From Shewanella seohaensis (lineage in GTDB: Bacteria > Pseudomonadota > Gammaproteobacteria > Enterobacterales > Shewanellaceae): DNA of 64,000 bases. The notes below the pieces were generated by a model. The model ran no database searches, was not told where the DNA came from, and worked only from the letters and a program-made list of their open reading frames with translations. The DNA lies in NCBI RefSeq assembly GCF_025449215.1, contig NZ_CP104900.1, positions 1,550,001 to 1,614,000 of the forward strand. The letters are read 5' to 3'. The position numbers and the translations under genes were made by a program. Of this stretch, positions 8,657 to 16,597 are shown one piece after another (position 1 is the stretch's first letter; each line of letters opens with the position of its first letter).

Positions 8657-8992
8657 ATGCCCCTAGAAGTCGCAGCCACTCAATCGATGTCGAAACAGCA
8701 TAAGGCATTTTTGCGTAAGCTATATTTAGCGCATTTAATGGATGATGAACGGCATAACCTTTTATCTCTCAATAAGTTAACTGGAATGCCTAGGCGCACG
8801 CTGCAAGATTCTATCGCCGCATTTGAAGATATTGGCATTCGAGTCGAGTTTGTGCAGGACGGCAGTCGTAACAATGCGGGTTATTATCGTATCGTTACCT
8901 GGGGACCCATCAGCAGCGCCTGGGTTGATACCCATGTCGATGAAATTGCCGCAATTATTGGTGTTAATGCCTCGAGTGAAACCTTGGCGTGA
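8657..8992 (+). CDS. Small winged-helix-type protein, putative regulator
   Basis: A protein of 111 residues with a helix-turn-helix pattern: HNLLSLNKLTGMPRRTLQDSIAAFEDIGIRVEFVQDG, then a wing-like GYYRIVTWGPISSAW. That arrangement fits a winged-helix DNA-binding domain, but I cannot name the family. The start is uncertain: TTG at 8642, ATG at 8657 or ATG at 8687 all keep the domain, and none has a strong ribosome site. Its stop overlaps the GTG start of the FAD oxidoreductase (GTGA), so the two are translationally coupled and probably act together; local regulation of the enzyme is a reasonable inference. Confidence 0.7.
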   Translation: MPLEVAATQSMSKQHKAFLRKLYLAHLMDDERHNLLSLNKLTGMPRRTLQDSIAAFEDIGIRVEFVQDGSRNNAGYYRIVTWGPISSAWVDTHVDEIAAIIGVNASSETLA

Positions 8993-10464
8993 AAGAGCGC
9001 GGATTTTGGTTCGACACTGAGGCTAAGTTAATTCGACGAGCCGTTTTACCGCCCTTAGAGCAGGATATAAGCGCCGATGTTGCCATTATCGGTGCGGGGT
9101 ATTCCGGGCTTTGGACGGCCTATTATCTAAAACAATACCAGCCAAATCTGTCAGTGGTTATCCTTGAGGCCGAATGCATAGGCCAAGGTGCATCCGGTCG
9201 AAATGGCGGTTGGTTGATGGGCAGTTTTAGTGGCGATGTGGCCTATCTCAATCTGCTCGAGGGCGAGCAGCGCCTTAGCGCTAAAGCCATTATTCAAGCA
9301 ACCATTTCTGAAGTGGCCACCGTTTGCGCCAAGCATCATATCGACTGTGATTTACACCACGGCGGTAACTTGCGGGTGGCGGCGCGTTATCCCGAGCAAT
9401 TAGCGAATATTAAAGCCGAATTAGCGCAGTGGCGCGCAGAAGGTTTTGGTGAAGAAGATATTCGTTGGATGGATAAGGCCGAGCTCGATAAGCAAGTGTC
9501 TATGGCCGAGGGCCAAGCAGCACTTTTTACTCCCCATTGCGCGCGAATACACCCGGCGAAACTCGTCTGTGGTTTGGCTGACCTAGTGCAACGCTTAGGG
9601 GTAAAGATCTACGAGCACACTCCAGTAAATCACATGGCGCATCTTGGTGATGCACAAACCCTATTGCAAACACCAAAGGGACGAGTTCGTGCGGCGATTG
9701 TGGTGCCCGCAGTGGAAGGTTATCTGCGTCAGCTTAGTGGACTTGGGCGATTTACCTTACCCGTGCAGAGCCTACTTATCGCCACGGAGCCGTTAACGGA
9801 TGCCACATGGGATGCAATTGGCCTAGCCAATCGCGCGACCTTTAGTGATGCCAGCCGCATAGTGACTTATGGCCAGCGTAGCCCTGATAATCGGCTGATA
9901 TTTGGTGCCCGTGGCGGCTATGGCTTTGGCGCGAAAATACGCACAGAATTTGGTTTTGACCCTAAGCTGTTTAATGGGAAATTTCTTGTAAATCAAAGCC
10001 TACCTCAGCGTGCTTTCGAGGGCGAATTTGGCTTTCGTTATCAATTATTATTGGCGTTATTTCCTCAACTTAAGGGCGTACAAATTACCCATGGTTGGGG
10101 CGGAACGTTAGCCTTGGCGAGGCGCTTTGCTCCCCATGCCATTTTTGATAAAAGTCTCGGTTTAGGCCTGATTGGCGGCTATGGCGGGGAAGGTGTCGGG
10201 GCGGCAAACCTATTTGCCCGTACGCTGGTGGACTTAATATTAGGGCGTGATACACAGCTTGCATCTATGCCTTGGGCGTTTAATGCTCCAGTTCAACAGG
10301 TATTAGCACCCTGGGAGCGCGAGCCTTTACCTTGGCTCGCATACCATGGCATGAATAAGATTTTTGCGTGGGAAGATAGGCTCTACAGTCAGCCAAAGAG
10401 TGCGGCTTGGCAAAAGGGTTTAGCTAAGCGGCTCGCGAATCGATTAGAAGGCTTAATGAGTTAA
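8989..10464 (+). CDS. FAD-dependent oxidoreductase (DAO family)
   Basis: A 491-residue flavoenzyme of the D-amino-acid-oxidase/glycine-oxidase superfamily, similar in outline to gamma-glutamylputrescine oxidase and related amine oxidases. The dinucleotide-binding motif is VAIIGAGYSGLWTAYYL near residues 30-46, followed by VVILEAECIGQGASGRNGGWLMG, a typical flavin-contact segment. The C-terminal FAD site is GLGLIGGYGGEGVGAANLFARTL. Start is the GTG at 8989, which overlaps the stop of the small winged-helix gene. Substrate is not determined by the sequence; a secondary amine or polyamine derivative is plausible. The next gene is about 100 bases downstream. Confidence 0.85.
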   Translation: MKERGFWFDTEAKLIRRAVLPPLEQDISADVAIIGAGYSGLWTAYYLKQYQPNLSVVILEAECIGQGASGRNGGWLMGSFSGDVAYLNLLEGEQRLSAKAIIQATISEVATVCAKHHIDCDLHHGGNLRVAARYPEQLANIKAELAQWRAEGFGEEDIRWMDKAELDKQVSMAEGQAALFTPHCARIHPAKLVCGLADLVQRLGVKIYEHTPVNHMAHLGDAQTLLQTPKGRVRAAIVVPAVEGYLRQLSGLGRFTLPVQSLLIATEPLTDATWDAIGLANRATFSDASRIVTYGQRSPDNRLIFGARGGYGFGAKIRTEFGFDPKLFNGKFLVNQSLPQRAFEGEFGFRYQLLLALFPQLKGVQITHGWGGTLALARRFAPHAIFDKSLGLGLIGGYGGEGVGAANLFARTLVDLILGRDTQLASMPWAFNAPVQQVLAPWEREPLPWLAYHGMNKIFAWEDRLYSQPKSAAWQKGLAKRLANRLEGLMS

Positions 10465-10560
10465 TCTACTTATAAACCAGAGAGTTAATCAGCCCATTAC
10501 CGATTCATCTTTTTAATAAACGATTTATTCATACACGATAACTACTTTGATGATCCGATT

Positions 10561-10926
10561 ATGTTAACCGAGCAGTTTTTTCTACAGGGCCGCTTTAAGC
10601 TGGAGACCATTCCCCATGAAATGCGCATGTCCCATTGGGTATATGCGCCGAGATTAACCGACACGCAAAGCGGGCAAGTGCTGCTCGACCTTGTCGGCCA
10701 ATGCTGGGATTGTCAGTCAGCCATTGAGCAGGACAATACGCTTTGTCTAACACTCGATGGCTACCCCGACAGAGCCAACTGGCTCGAGTTGGCCTTTTTA
10801 CCCGAGACGGGGCGAGTCCAGCTAAAGGCTGGCAATATCAATGCTAAGGCACTAATGGCACAAGCGTTTCTGCCTCAGGAGCTGACTAGCTACCTTGATA
10901 GGTTACGCGCGAATATCCTCAGTTAA
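10561..10926 (+). CDS. Conserved hypothetical protein, 121 aa
   Basis: I do not recognise the family. The product is soluble, without signal peptide or membrane segment. It has a short motif with two cysteines (VGQCWDCQ) and aromatic-rich strands (HWVYAPRL, NWLELAFLPETGRVQLKAG), which suggests a small beta-rich protein. Its stop codon overlaps by three bases the stop of the convergent DUF2956 gene. The codon composition matches its neighbours. Confidence 0.7.
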   Translation: MLTEQFFLQGRFKLETIPHEMRMSHWVYAPRLTDTQSGQVLLDLVGQCWDCQSAIEQDNTLCLTLDGYPDRANWLELAFLPETGRVQLKAGNINAKALMAQAFLPQELTSYLDRLRANILS

Positions 10927-11264
10927 AGGAAGATATAAACCCCAAAGCCCAGCCAACTGAGGAGTAACAAGGCGATTGCTGCCCAAGCAACAGCAGTAAA
11001 TTGAGTCTGCGGCAGCGAAAAATCTTCGCCATCGTCCATCTCGTCGGCCGCGCTCGCTTGTTGGTTTCTGGCCCTTATCTGTTGTTTTCTCAGTTTATCG
11101 CGCTCACGGGCCTTGGCTTTTTGGCGCTTTTTGTATTCGGCAATGCCTTTTTCAATCCCCTGCGCGATAAGCTTGGTCTGTTCCTTCGTTTGCCCCGGTT
11201 TTTGCGTGGCTTTGGCAATGCTTAAGGCGTCTTGCTGTGTCTCTGTGGAAATCGTGGTTTTCAT
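10923..11264 (-). CDS. DUF2956 family membrane-anchored protein
   Basis: A 113-residue protein of the DUF2956 type. It opens with a polar region (SIAKATQKPGQTKEQTKLIAQGIEKGIAEYKKRQK), then a highly charged Lys/Arg-rich helix that may form a coiled coil, an acidic linker (DEMDDGEDF), and a single C-terminal transmembrane helix (FTAVAWAAIALLLLSWLGFGVYIF). The topology is that of a tail-anchored inner-membrane protein. Function is unknown. It lies downstream of hmuV on the same strand but separated by about 80 bases, and converges on the 121-aa hypothetical gene. Confidence 0.8.
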   Translation of the reverse strand: MKTTISTETQQDALSIAKATQKPGQTKEQTKLIAQGIEKGIAEYKKRQKAKARERDKLRKQQIRARNQQASAADEMDDGEDFSLPQTQFTAVAWAAIALLLLSWLGFGVYIFL

Positions 11265-11346
11265 CTGCTCAATGTACTGGCGATATCGATTGGCACGATT
11301 ATACCCTTAACCTTAAGTTAAAAAGCTTAGCGAGTTCGATTTCGGA

Positions 11347-12163
11347 TTAAAAAATCAATGGATAACCGCCCTGTGGTGCAGGAATAAACTCAGGTTCATA
11401 ATCCCATACTTGCCGAATTATCTCGGCCGACAAAGCTTCCTTTGCCGAGCCTTCACTAACGATTTCCCCTGCTTGAGGACGATAACTCTATCGCTGTAAC
11501 GGGCGGCCTGATTGAGATCGTGTAGTACCACAATCACAGTGTAGGCGTGTTTGTGGGCGAGATTTTTTGCCAGCGCTAATACCTTGTGTTGCTGCGCCAG
11601 ATCCAGTGCCGAGGTGGGTTCATCGAGCAGTAAAATCGGCGGGAAGGGGATTGGCTCAACTGAGTTAATACCCGCGCCAGTTGCACCCTTTGTTTTTCGC
11701 CGCCCGAAAGGGTGGGGTAACTACGCTGTGCCAAGTGCAATATCTCTACCTGGGTGAGCCATTTGTTCACGAGATTCTGTCCCGCCTGTTGGCTCAGCGT
11801 GAGGGGATACAGGCCCATGGCGACCACTTCATTCACCTTAAAGGGAAAGGTTAAACTCGCGTGCTGTGGTAACACCGCGAGCGATTTTGCCAGCTCAGCC
11901 CTTGGCCAATCAACAAGCGGGCAGTGTCCAAGCCGGATGCTGCCGCGCGCGGCGGGGATCTCTTGGCACAGTGCCTTTAACAGTGTGGACTTACCCGCGC
12001 CATTCGGCCCTAACAGAGCGGTGACACTGCCCGGTTGAAATTGCACACTAATGTCCTTCAACACCGCCTTATCGCCGATAGCGTAGCTGAGTCTATCCAC
12101 GCTTAATTGGGTACGTTCAAAATGTTGTTTAGCGACGGGCGCAGCCGATAAGCTCATAGCCAT
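11347..12163 (-). pseudogene. hmuV: HmuV, heme ABC transporter ATPase (two frame breaks as sequenced)
   Basis: ATPase that powers the HmuTUV heme importer. Starting at 12163 ([13 protein letters not shown]), the frame has Walker A ([16 protein letters not shown]), a Q-loop region ([14 protein letters not shown]) and the signature [15 protein letters not shown]. It then breaks near 11641-11649; Walker B ([12 protein letters not shown]) and the H-loop ([16 protein letters not shown]) continue in another frame. A second break lies at the four-base C run 11466-11469, after which [15 protein letters not shown] and the end GYPLIF follow in the third frame, with the stop at 11347. Restoring one base at each point gives 272 residues, the normal length. 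All catalytic motifs survive, so the breaks look like sequencing error. Confidence 0.85.
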
Positions 12164-12174
12164 GGAGTTCTCGC

Positions 12175-13206
12175 TTAGATTAATTTGCTGCGTTGTTGCA
12201 GGAGTAAAAAGATAAAGAATGGTGCGCCAATGAGCGCTGTCACTAAGCCAACAGGCAGTTCCGCAGGGTAAAAAGGCGCGCGCGCCGATATCGGCAAGTG
12301 CCAACAAGGCGGCACCTAACAGAGCGCTCATGGGGAGGAGGCGTTGATGATCTGGCCCCAACAACATACGCACTAAATGGGGTACCACTAAGCCAATAAA
12401 ACCGATAATGCCCGTTGCCGCAACACTGACGCCGACCCCTAAGGCGCAGAGCAGGATGAGTCTCAGCTTGAGTGAATCAACATCAATCCCTAAATGCCTA
12501 GCCTCGGCCTCACCGAGCAGCAGGGCATTAAGCGCCTTAGCATCACGATTAAATTGCCAACTGAGCAGGGCCAACACCACTAAACACAAGCCCACATATT
12601 GCCATTGTGCGCCAGCAATACTGCCCATCTGCCATAGGGTTAAGTCCCTGAGCGCCATATCATTGGCTAAATAGGTGAGCACGCCAATCCCTGCTCCGGC
12701 GAGCGCGGCAACGGCGACACCTGATAAGAGCAATAACACGACCGATGTGCCTAAAGCGCTGCTGGCAAGACGATAGACGATAAGAGTAGTGATTAAACCA
12801 GAGGTAAAAGCACTGACAGAAATCATGACAGATTCGGCGTGGGGGAATAGCACTATGCAGATGGCCGCACCTAATGCCGCGCCGGATGACACGCCAATAA
12901 TCCCTGGATCCGCCAGAGGGTTACGAAACAATCCCTGCATCACCGCACCGCATTGGGCTAGCATAGCCCCAACGGCAAGAGCCAATAAGGTGCGAGGCAA
13001 GCGGACATTGCTGACAACCAGTTGCTCGTGGGGGCGAGATTGCCAATGTTTTGTTCCGTGGCCCAATTAAATACCGCGCTGAGGGAGTCGATAAGGCTGA
13101 TATTCACAGGCCCGACACTGACGGAAAGCAAGCTGCTAAGGAGTAGCAGCGTTGCCATGGTGGGCCATAGCCAGCGATGTTGTAACATACTCATCAGCCC
13201 TAACAT
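12175..13206 (-). pseudogene. hmuU: HmuU, heme ABC transporter permease (two frame breaks as sequenced)
   Basis: Inner-membrane permease of the BtuC/FecCD family for heme import. It starts at the ATG at 13206, overlapping the hmuT stop as TAATG. The first frame runs MLGLMSMLQHRWLW to NIGNLAP and breaks at the G run 13030-13034, where one base is missing. The main frame then has the family core ([24 protein letters not shown].., [33 protein letters not shown]). A second break near 12264-12286 (one base extra or two missing) precedes [17 protein letters not shown] and the end QRSKLI. Corrected length is about 343-344 residues. Without these breaks the permease would appear fused to HmuV, which is an artefact. 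Confidence 0.85.
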
Positions 13207-14129
13207 TATTGATCTTGCTTGAGCAAAGTGGCGGCCAAGTCTTCAGCCGCTCCGATAGCACTAATGCCTAATCCGCCGAGTAAGGCTTGCGGCGCAAGGG
13301 TTTGGATATGACCATTTTTGCCTGCGGGAGTGTGGGCGAGTAACGGCATTTCCTTTAAGAGTGCTTGCGCGGTTTGTTCATCCGTTTGTGGATCGCTCTG
13401 CTCGCTGCGCTTAGAGAGTAAAATCACATCGGGCTGGAGTGAGAGAATGCCCTCTTGAGAGAGACTCTTGTAACCTTCAAAGTCGGCAATATTTTTCGCC
13501 CCCGAGAGCGCGATAATGGTATCGGCTGCAGTGCCTTTACCGCCGACACGGGCGCCGCGTCCTTCCTGTAATAACATAAACAGGATTTTCGGCTGGGCCT
13601 GCTGTTGGCTCAATTGCTGTTGCTGTTTATTTAGCCCATCAAGTCTTTGATACAAATCTTGTTTTAACTGTGTCGCTTGGTCTGTGCGTTTCAGTAGCTG
13701 AGCGAGGGTATCAATATTGGTCATCAGCTGTTTCTCATCGGCACTTGAGGGTAACTTCACTACCTCAATCTTGGCCTGTTTGAGCACATTAAGGGTGGTT
13801 TCTGGGCCCATTACCTCAGAGCCGACAACTAAAGTTGGCGACAACGCTATAATGCCCTCGGCCGACAGCATTCTGTGATATCCCAATTTGGCAACCGATG
13901 CCAAGTGCTCGGGAAGATAGCTGGTGGAGTCCACCGCAACCAGCTCGTGGGCTGCATCGAGGGCAAGCACCAACTCTGTCACTCCAGCGCCCGCACTAAC
14001 CAGTTTTATCTCCTGTGATAAGGCATTGGTCGAGAATAAGGCCGCGAGCGTTGAGAGAGTGAGCGCCTGTAAAAATAGCCGCCAGTTATTGATTGATTGA
14101 TTGGCATGACGATTGGCTTGAAACAACAT
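13206..14129 (-). CDS. hmuT: HmuT, periplasmic heme-binding protein
   Basis: Periplasmic carrier that receives heme from the outer-membrane receptor and delivers it to HmuUV. It has a signal peptide ending near ALSQ, then the class-III binding-protein fold: IKLVSAGAGVTELVLALDAAHELVAVDSTSYLPEHL, with the helical backbone segment rich in Gln (LNKQQQQLSQQQ). The segment VDSTSYLPE includes a Tyr in the region where related proteins place a heme ligand. Length is 307 residues. Start has an AGGAG site. It follows exbD and its stop overlaps the hmuU start, so hmuTUV are coupled. Confidence 0.9.
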   Translation of the reverse strand: MLFQANRHANQSINNWRLFLQALTLSTLAALFSTNALSQEIKLVSAGAGVTELVLALDAAHELVAVDSTSYLPEHLASVAKLGYHRMLSAEGIIALSPTLVVGSEVMGPETTLNVLKQAKIEVVKLPSSADEKQLMTNIDTLAQLLKRTDQATQLKQDLYQRLDGLNKQQQQLSQQQAQPKILFMLLQEGRGARVGGKGTAADTIIALSGAKNIADFEGYKSLSQEGILSLQPDVILLSKRSEQSDPQTDEQTAQALLKEMPLLAHTPAGKNGHIQTLAPQALLGGLGISAIGAAEDLAATLLKQDQ

Positions 14130-14209
14130 GGGTAAACTCCTACTTCATCTGTGTGCAAGGCAGGTAAAATCGACTGCCAAGGGAAAATGTTCTGCTTTAA
14201 CCTAAGTGA

Positions 14210-14647
14210 TTAATGTTCCATCAAAATCTGCGTCTGGCTGATGGCATTGCCCTGCAAGAGCGCTAACAGCTGCATTAAGGGTTCTACCGGCGCGGCTTTA
14301 TCTGCGGCGATAATGATACTGGCCTGAGGATGGTGTTTTAGCTGTTCTTCAAATGCCAAGCTGAAGGCGCTTAAGTCGGAATAGGTATCACCATTTAGCG
14401 CCCAGTGGGGAGCGCTTGCCATAATATTGATGGCGATGGATTGTTTCGGTTCGACGGCCGAGATCGCGCTGCTTGGGCTTTGCGGCACTTCCACGGGTAA
14501 ACTCATCAAACGGCTATTGGCGGTGAGCAACAGAAACACTAAGACGATAAAAATAATGTCAATCAACGCAGTAAGATCGATGCTCGGCAGGGGCTCTAAG
14601 GCCGAGATCCCCGCTTGAGGTAATGAGGCTCTATCGGCACTGATCAT
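14210..14647 (-). CDS. exbD: ExbD, TonB-complex proton channel subunit
   Basis: Inner-membrane subunit of the ExbB-ExbD motor that energises TonB. It is 145 residues with a short cytoplasmic start, one transmembrane helix (LTALIDIIFIVLVFLLLTANS) that carries the conserved Asp (ALIDIIF) needed for proton use, and a periplasmic domain ending in AISQTQILMEH. The start codon overlaps the exbB stop by four bases, so they are translationally coupled. It belongs to the tonB-exbB-exbD-hmuTUV operon under the Fur box at 16425. Confidence 0.92.
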   Translation of the reverse strand: MISADRASLPQAGISALEPLPSIDLTALIDIIFIVLVFLLLTANSRLMSLPVEVPQSPSSAISAVEPKQSIAINIMASAPHWALNGDTYSDLSAFSLAFEEQLKHHPQASIIIAADKAAPVEPLMQLLALLQGNAISQTQILMEH

Positions 14648-15381
14648 GGCTGTGACTCGAGTTGAGTGTTAGATGCGGGTTTAGCGCGATTAACGTCGGC
14701 AAAAGCCTGATAGTGATTCTGCTCGAGGGCGATATGTTCAACCCCAGATAGCCACAAATTGAGTTGATTCAATACATGACTCACTTTTACGCACTGACTA
14801 TGGGCCCAGATCCCAAACAGATGGGCGGCGGTAATGGTCGGCACCGCAATAATCAGGCCCGCTGCCGTGGTGTTCATCGCCAAGCCAAGCCCTGCACTGA
14901 GCTGTGATGGGGTGACAGGACCTTGGGATTGCCCTAACTGGGCAAACATTTCAATCAGCCCCAGTACCGTCCCCAGTAAACCCAGTAATGGGCTAATAAT
15001 CCCAATCACTTGCAGTAACTTGAGGCCTGCTTGTAAGTCCCTTTGCTGTTTGTTCATCCATAGACTGAGTAATTCTTCCCTGAGCTGCTTTGGTTTATCA
15101 GCTTGTTTTAGCAGTAAATTGGCGCCTCTTGTCAGTAAGTCCTGCTGACGACTCGTACTATTGATAAGCGCTTGAATAGTATCACTGCTGGCCTTGGCAT
15201 CGGATTGACGTAGCGTTTTCACCCAAGCCTGTTTTTTGGGGGACATAGATGCAAAGGATTGCTGTAAAAATAAGGCACTACGTTCGAGACAAATCATTAA
15301 CGCGAGAAAGGCGCAGATAAGTAGCGGCCAAGTCAGGGCGCCGAGTTGAGCCTGTAGGGTAGAAAAGTCAGTCATGGGCAA
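14644..15381 (-). CDS. exbB: ExbB, TonB-complex channel subunit (MotA/TolQ/ExbB family)
   Basis: Inner-membrane component of the TonB motor, 245 residues, with three hydrophobic segments: near residues 15-35 (LTWPLLICAFLALMICLERS), 125-150 (VIGIISPLLGLLGTVLGLIEMF) and 165-190 (LSAGLGLAMNTTAAGLIIAVPTI). The second and third carry the family's conserved Gly- and Thr-rich sequences. Either M1 or M3 could be the start; both leave the protein intact. It is second in the heme-uptake operon, 83 bases after the tonB stop. Confidence 0.92.
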   Translation of the reverse strand: MPMTDFSTLQAQLGALTWPLLICAFLALMICLERSALFLQQSFASMSPKKQAWVKTLRQSDAKASSDTIQALINSTSRQQDLLTRGANLLLKQADKPKQLREELLSLWMNKQQRDLQAGLKLLQVIGIISPLLGLLGTVLGLIEMFAQLGQSQGPVTPSQLSAGLGLAMNTTAAGLIIAVPTITAAHLFGIWAHSQCVKVSHVLNQLNLWLSGVEHIALEQNHYQAFADVNRAKPASNTQLESQP

Positions 15382-15464
15382 TTGAGCCTCTTAGGTCAAA
15401 ATCGTTATCTAATAATGGGTTATCAAGCTATCAGCGATAACTGGAATGCTGCGGTTAGGGACGT

Positions 15465-16349
15465 TCAATTTAAGGCGAAGCGAATAGGTACTCTCACCTT
15501 GTAATGGCTGGCCAGTTTGTTGGTGGGAGCTTGAAATTCCCAAGTCTCAACCGCCTCTAATGCCGCTTGATCTAGCAGCCCCACCCCCGAACTTTTTACT
15601 AAGGTGAGGGCGAGCTGTTGTCCAAATTCGTTAAACATCACTTCTACCGTCGCCGTGCCTTCAAGCCCTTTTTTACGTGCCATGCGTGGATAGGTGGGTT
15701 GCGGCGGTTTACTGGCAAAAGTTGGCGTCGCCAGTTCAATAATCTCGGGAGTGGCGTCACTGCTCTCGCTGGTACTGGTGGACGTCATATTGGTGTTGTT
15801 AATGGCGGCCTTATCTTGAGCCTTGATTTCTGCCATTTGCGACAACACTCGATCAGAAGGTTTTGAAACCTCTTCAGTTTCTTTTTGATGCTGAGTATTA
15901 GTGGCCATAAGCGGCATAGCCGTTGTCGCATCAGCTTTCGAAGATGTGTTTGGCACAGGCTTGTTCTTTACATCAGATTGAACCGTTTGCGGCTTAGCTG
16001 TGGCTGGTGCTTGTCTTGCCATTTCTGCTGTTAGCGTTTCAGCTGGTTTGGGCGCCGTTAGGGGCTGACTGGTTTTAGACGAGCTGGTATGAGTCACATT
16101 TGTGGAGGTTTTATCCAAGGTAGCGGTATTCGCTGGCGTACTTTTTACCGCAGATATGGCTGCTGATTTTTCTGCTGCACGAGGTGCTGCAAAGCTTAAG
16201 GTAACCGCTTTATTTGCTTCATTGAATGCGGCCATTTGAGTCGATTCATTGAGAATACTTGGTAATGGCATAGCAGGCTGCGATGCAATCACACCCGTTT
16301 GGATTGCAACGGTTAATGCGCCAAAAACCAGATATCGTTTCGGTGTCAC
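15465..16349 (-). CDS. tonB: TonB, energy-transducing protein
   Basis: Couples inner-membrane proton motive force to outer-membrane receptors such as HugA. I start at the GTG at 16349: GGAAGG lies six bases upstream and the product opens with the N-terminal anchor (TPKRYLVFGALTVAIQTGVIA). A longer TTG start at 16391 has no ribosome site. The middle is Ala/Thr/Lys/Ser-rich instead of the usual Pro-rich spacer. The C-terminal TonB domain is clear: PTYPRMARKKGLEGTATVEVMFNEFG, then AALEAVETWEFQAP and VRVPIRFALN. Length is 294 residues. It is the first gene after the Fur box on this strand. Confidence 0.9.
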   Translation of the reverse strand: MTPKRYLVFGALTVAIQTGVIASQPAMPLPSILNESTQMAAFNEANKAVTLSFAAPRAAEKSAAISAVKSTPANTATLDKTSTNVTHTSSSKTSQPLTAPKPAETLTAEMARQAPATAKPQTVQSDVKNKPVPNTSSKADATTAMPLMATNTQHQKETEEVSKPSDRVLSQMAEIKAQDKAAINNTNMTSTSTSESSDATPEIIELATPTFASKPPQPTYPRMARKKGLEGTATVEVMFNEFGQQLALTLVKSSGVGLLDQAALEAVETWEFQAPTNKLASHYKVRVPIRFALN

Positions 16350-16424
16350 AGTACGCCTTCCAAGTTCAAAAAACAGTCTCTCATCAATCAATGCTAATTA
16401 AGATACATAAATACAATTGAGATC

Positions 16425-16443
16425 GCAAATGATAATGATTTCT
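16425..16443. promoter_or_regulatory. Fur box between tonB and hugA operons
   Basis: GCAAATGATAATGATTTCT matches 13 of 19 positions of the Fur consensus GATAATGATAATCATTATC. It lies 76 bases upstream of the tonB start and 155 bases upstream of hugA, in the shared divergent promoter region, so iron repression of both operons is expected. Confidence 0.75.
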
Positions 16444-16597
16444 ATTTGATCAATTTTCTAATCTCAGTTAGAGTGCCAGCAATTACGAAAATGGATGCTC
16501 AAAAATGCAGCAGTTCGACCTAGGTTGACGGACCAACCACAAATGGTCGATTTGAATTCTAATCGATTAATATCATTGATGATTTGAGGATGTAACC

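Noticed and set aside
12408..12674. Open frames opposite hmuU, lptD and other long genes
   Set aside because: They are antisense shadows with no ribosome sites, no family resemblance and atypical residue composition.
11576..13066. A 496-residue open frame that would be a natural HmuU-HmuV fusion protein
   Set aside because: The stop of hmuU and start of hmuV are present in neighbouring frames, and the fused part lacks the expected HmuU end; it results from frame breaks.
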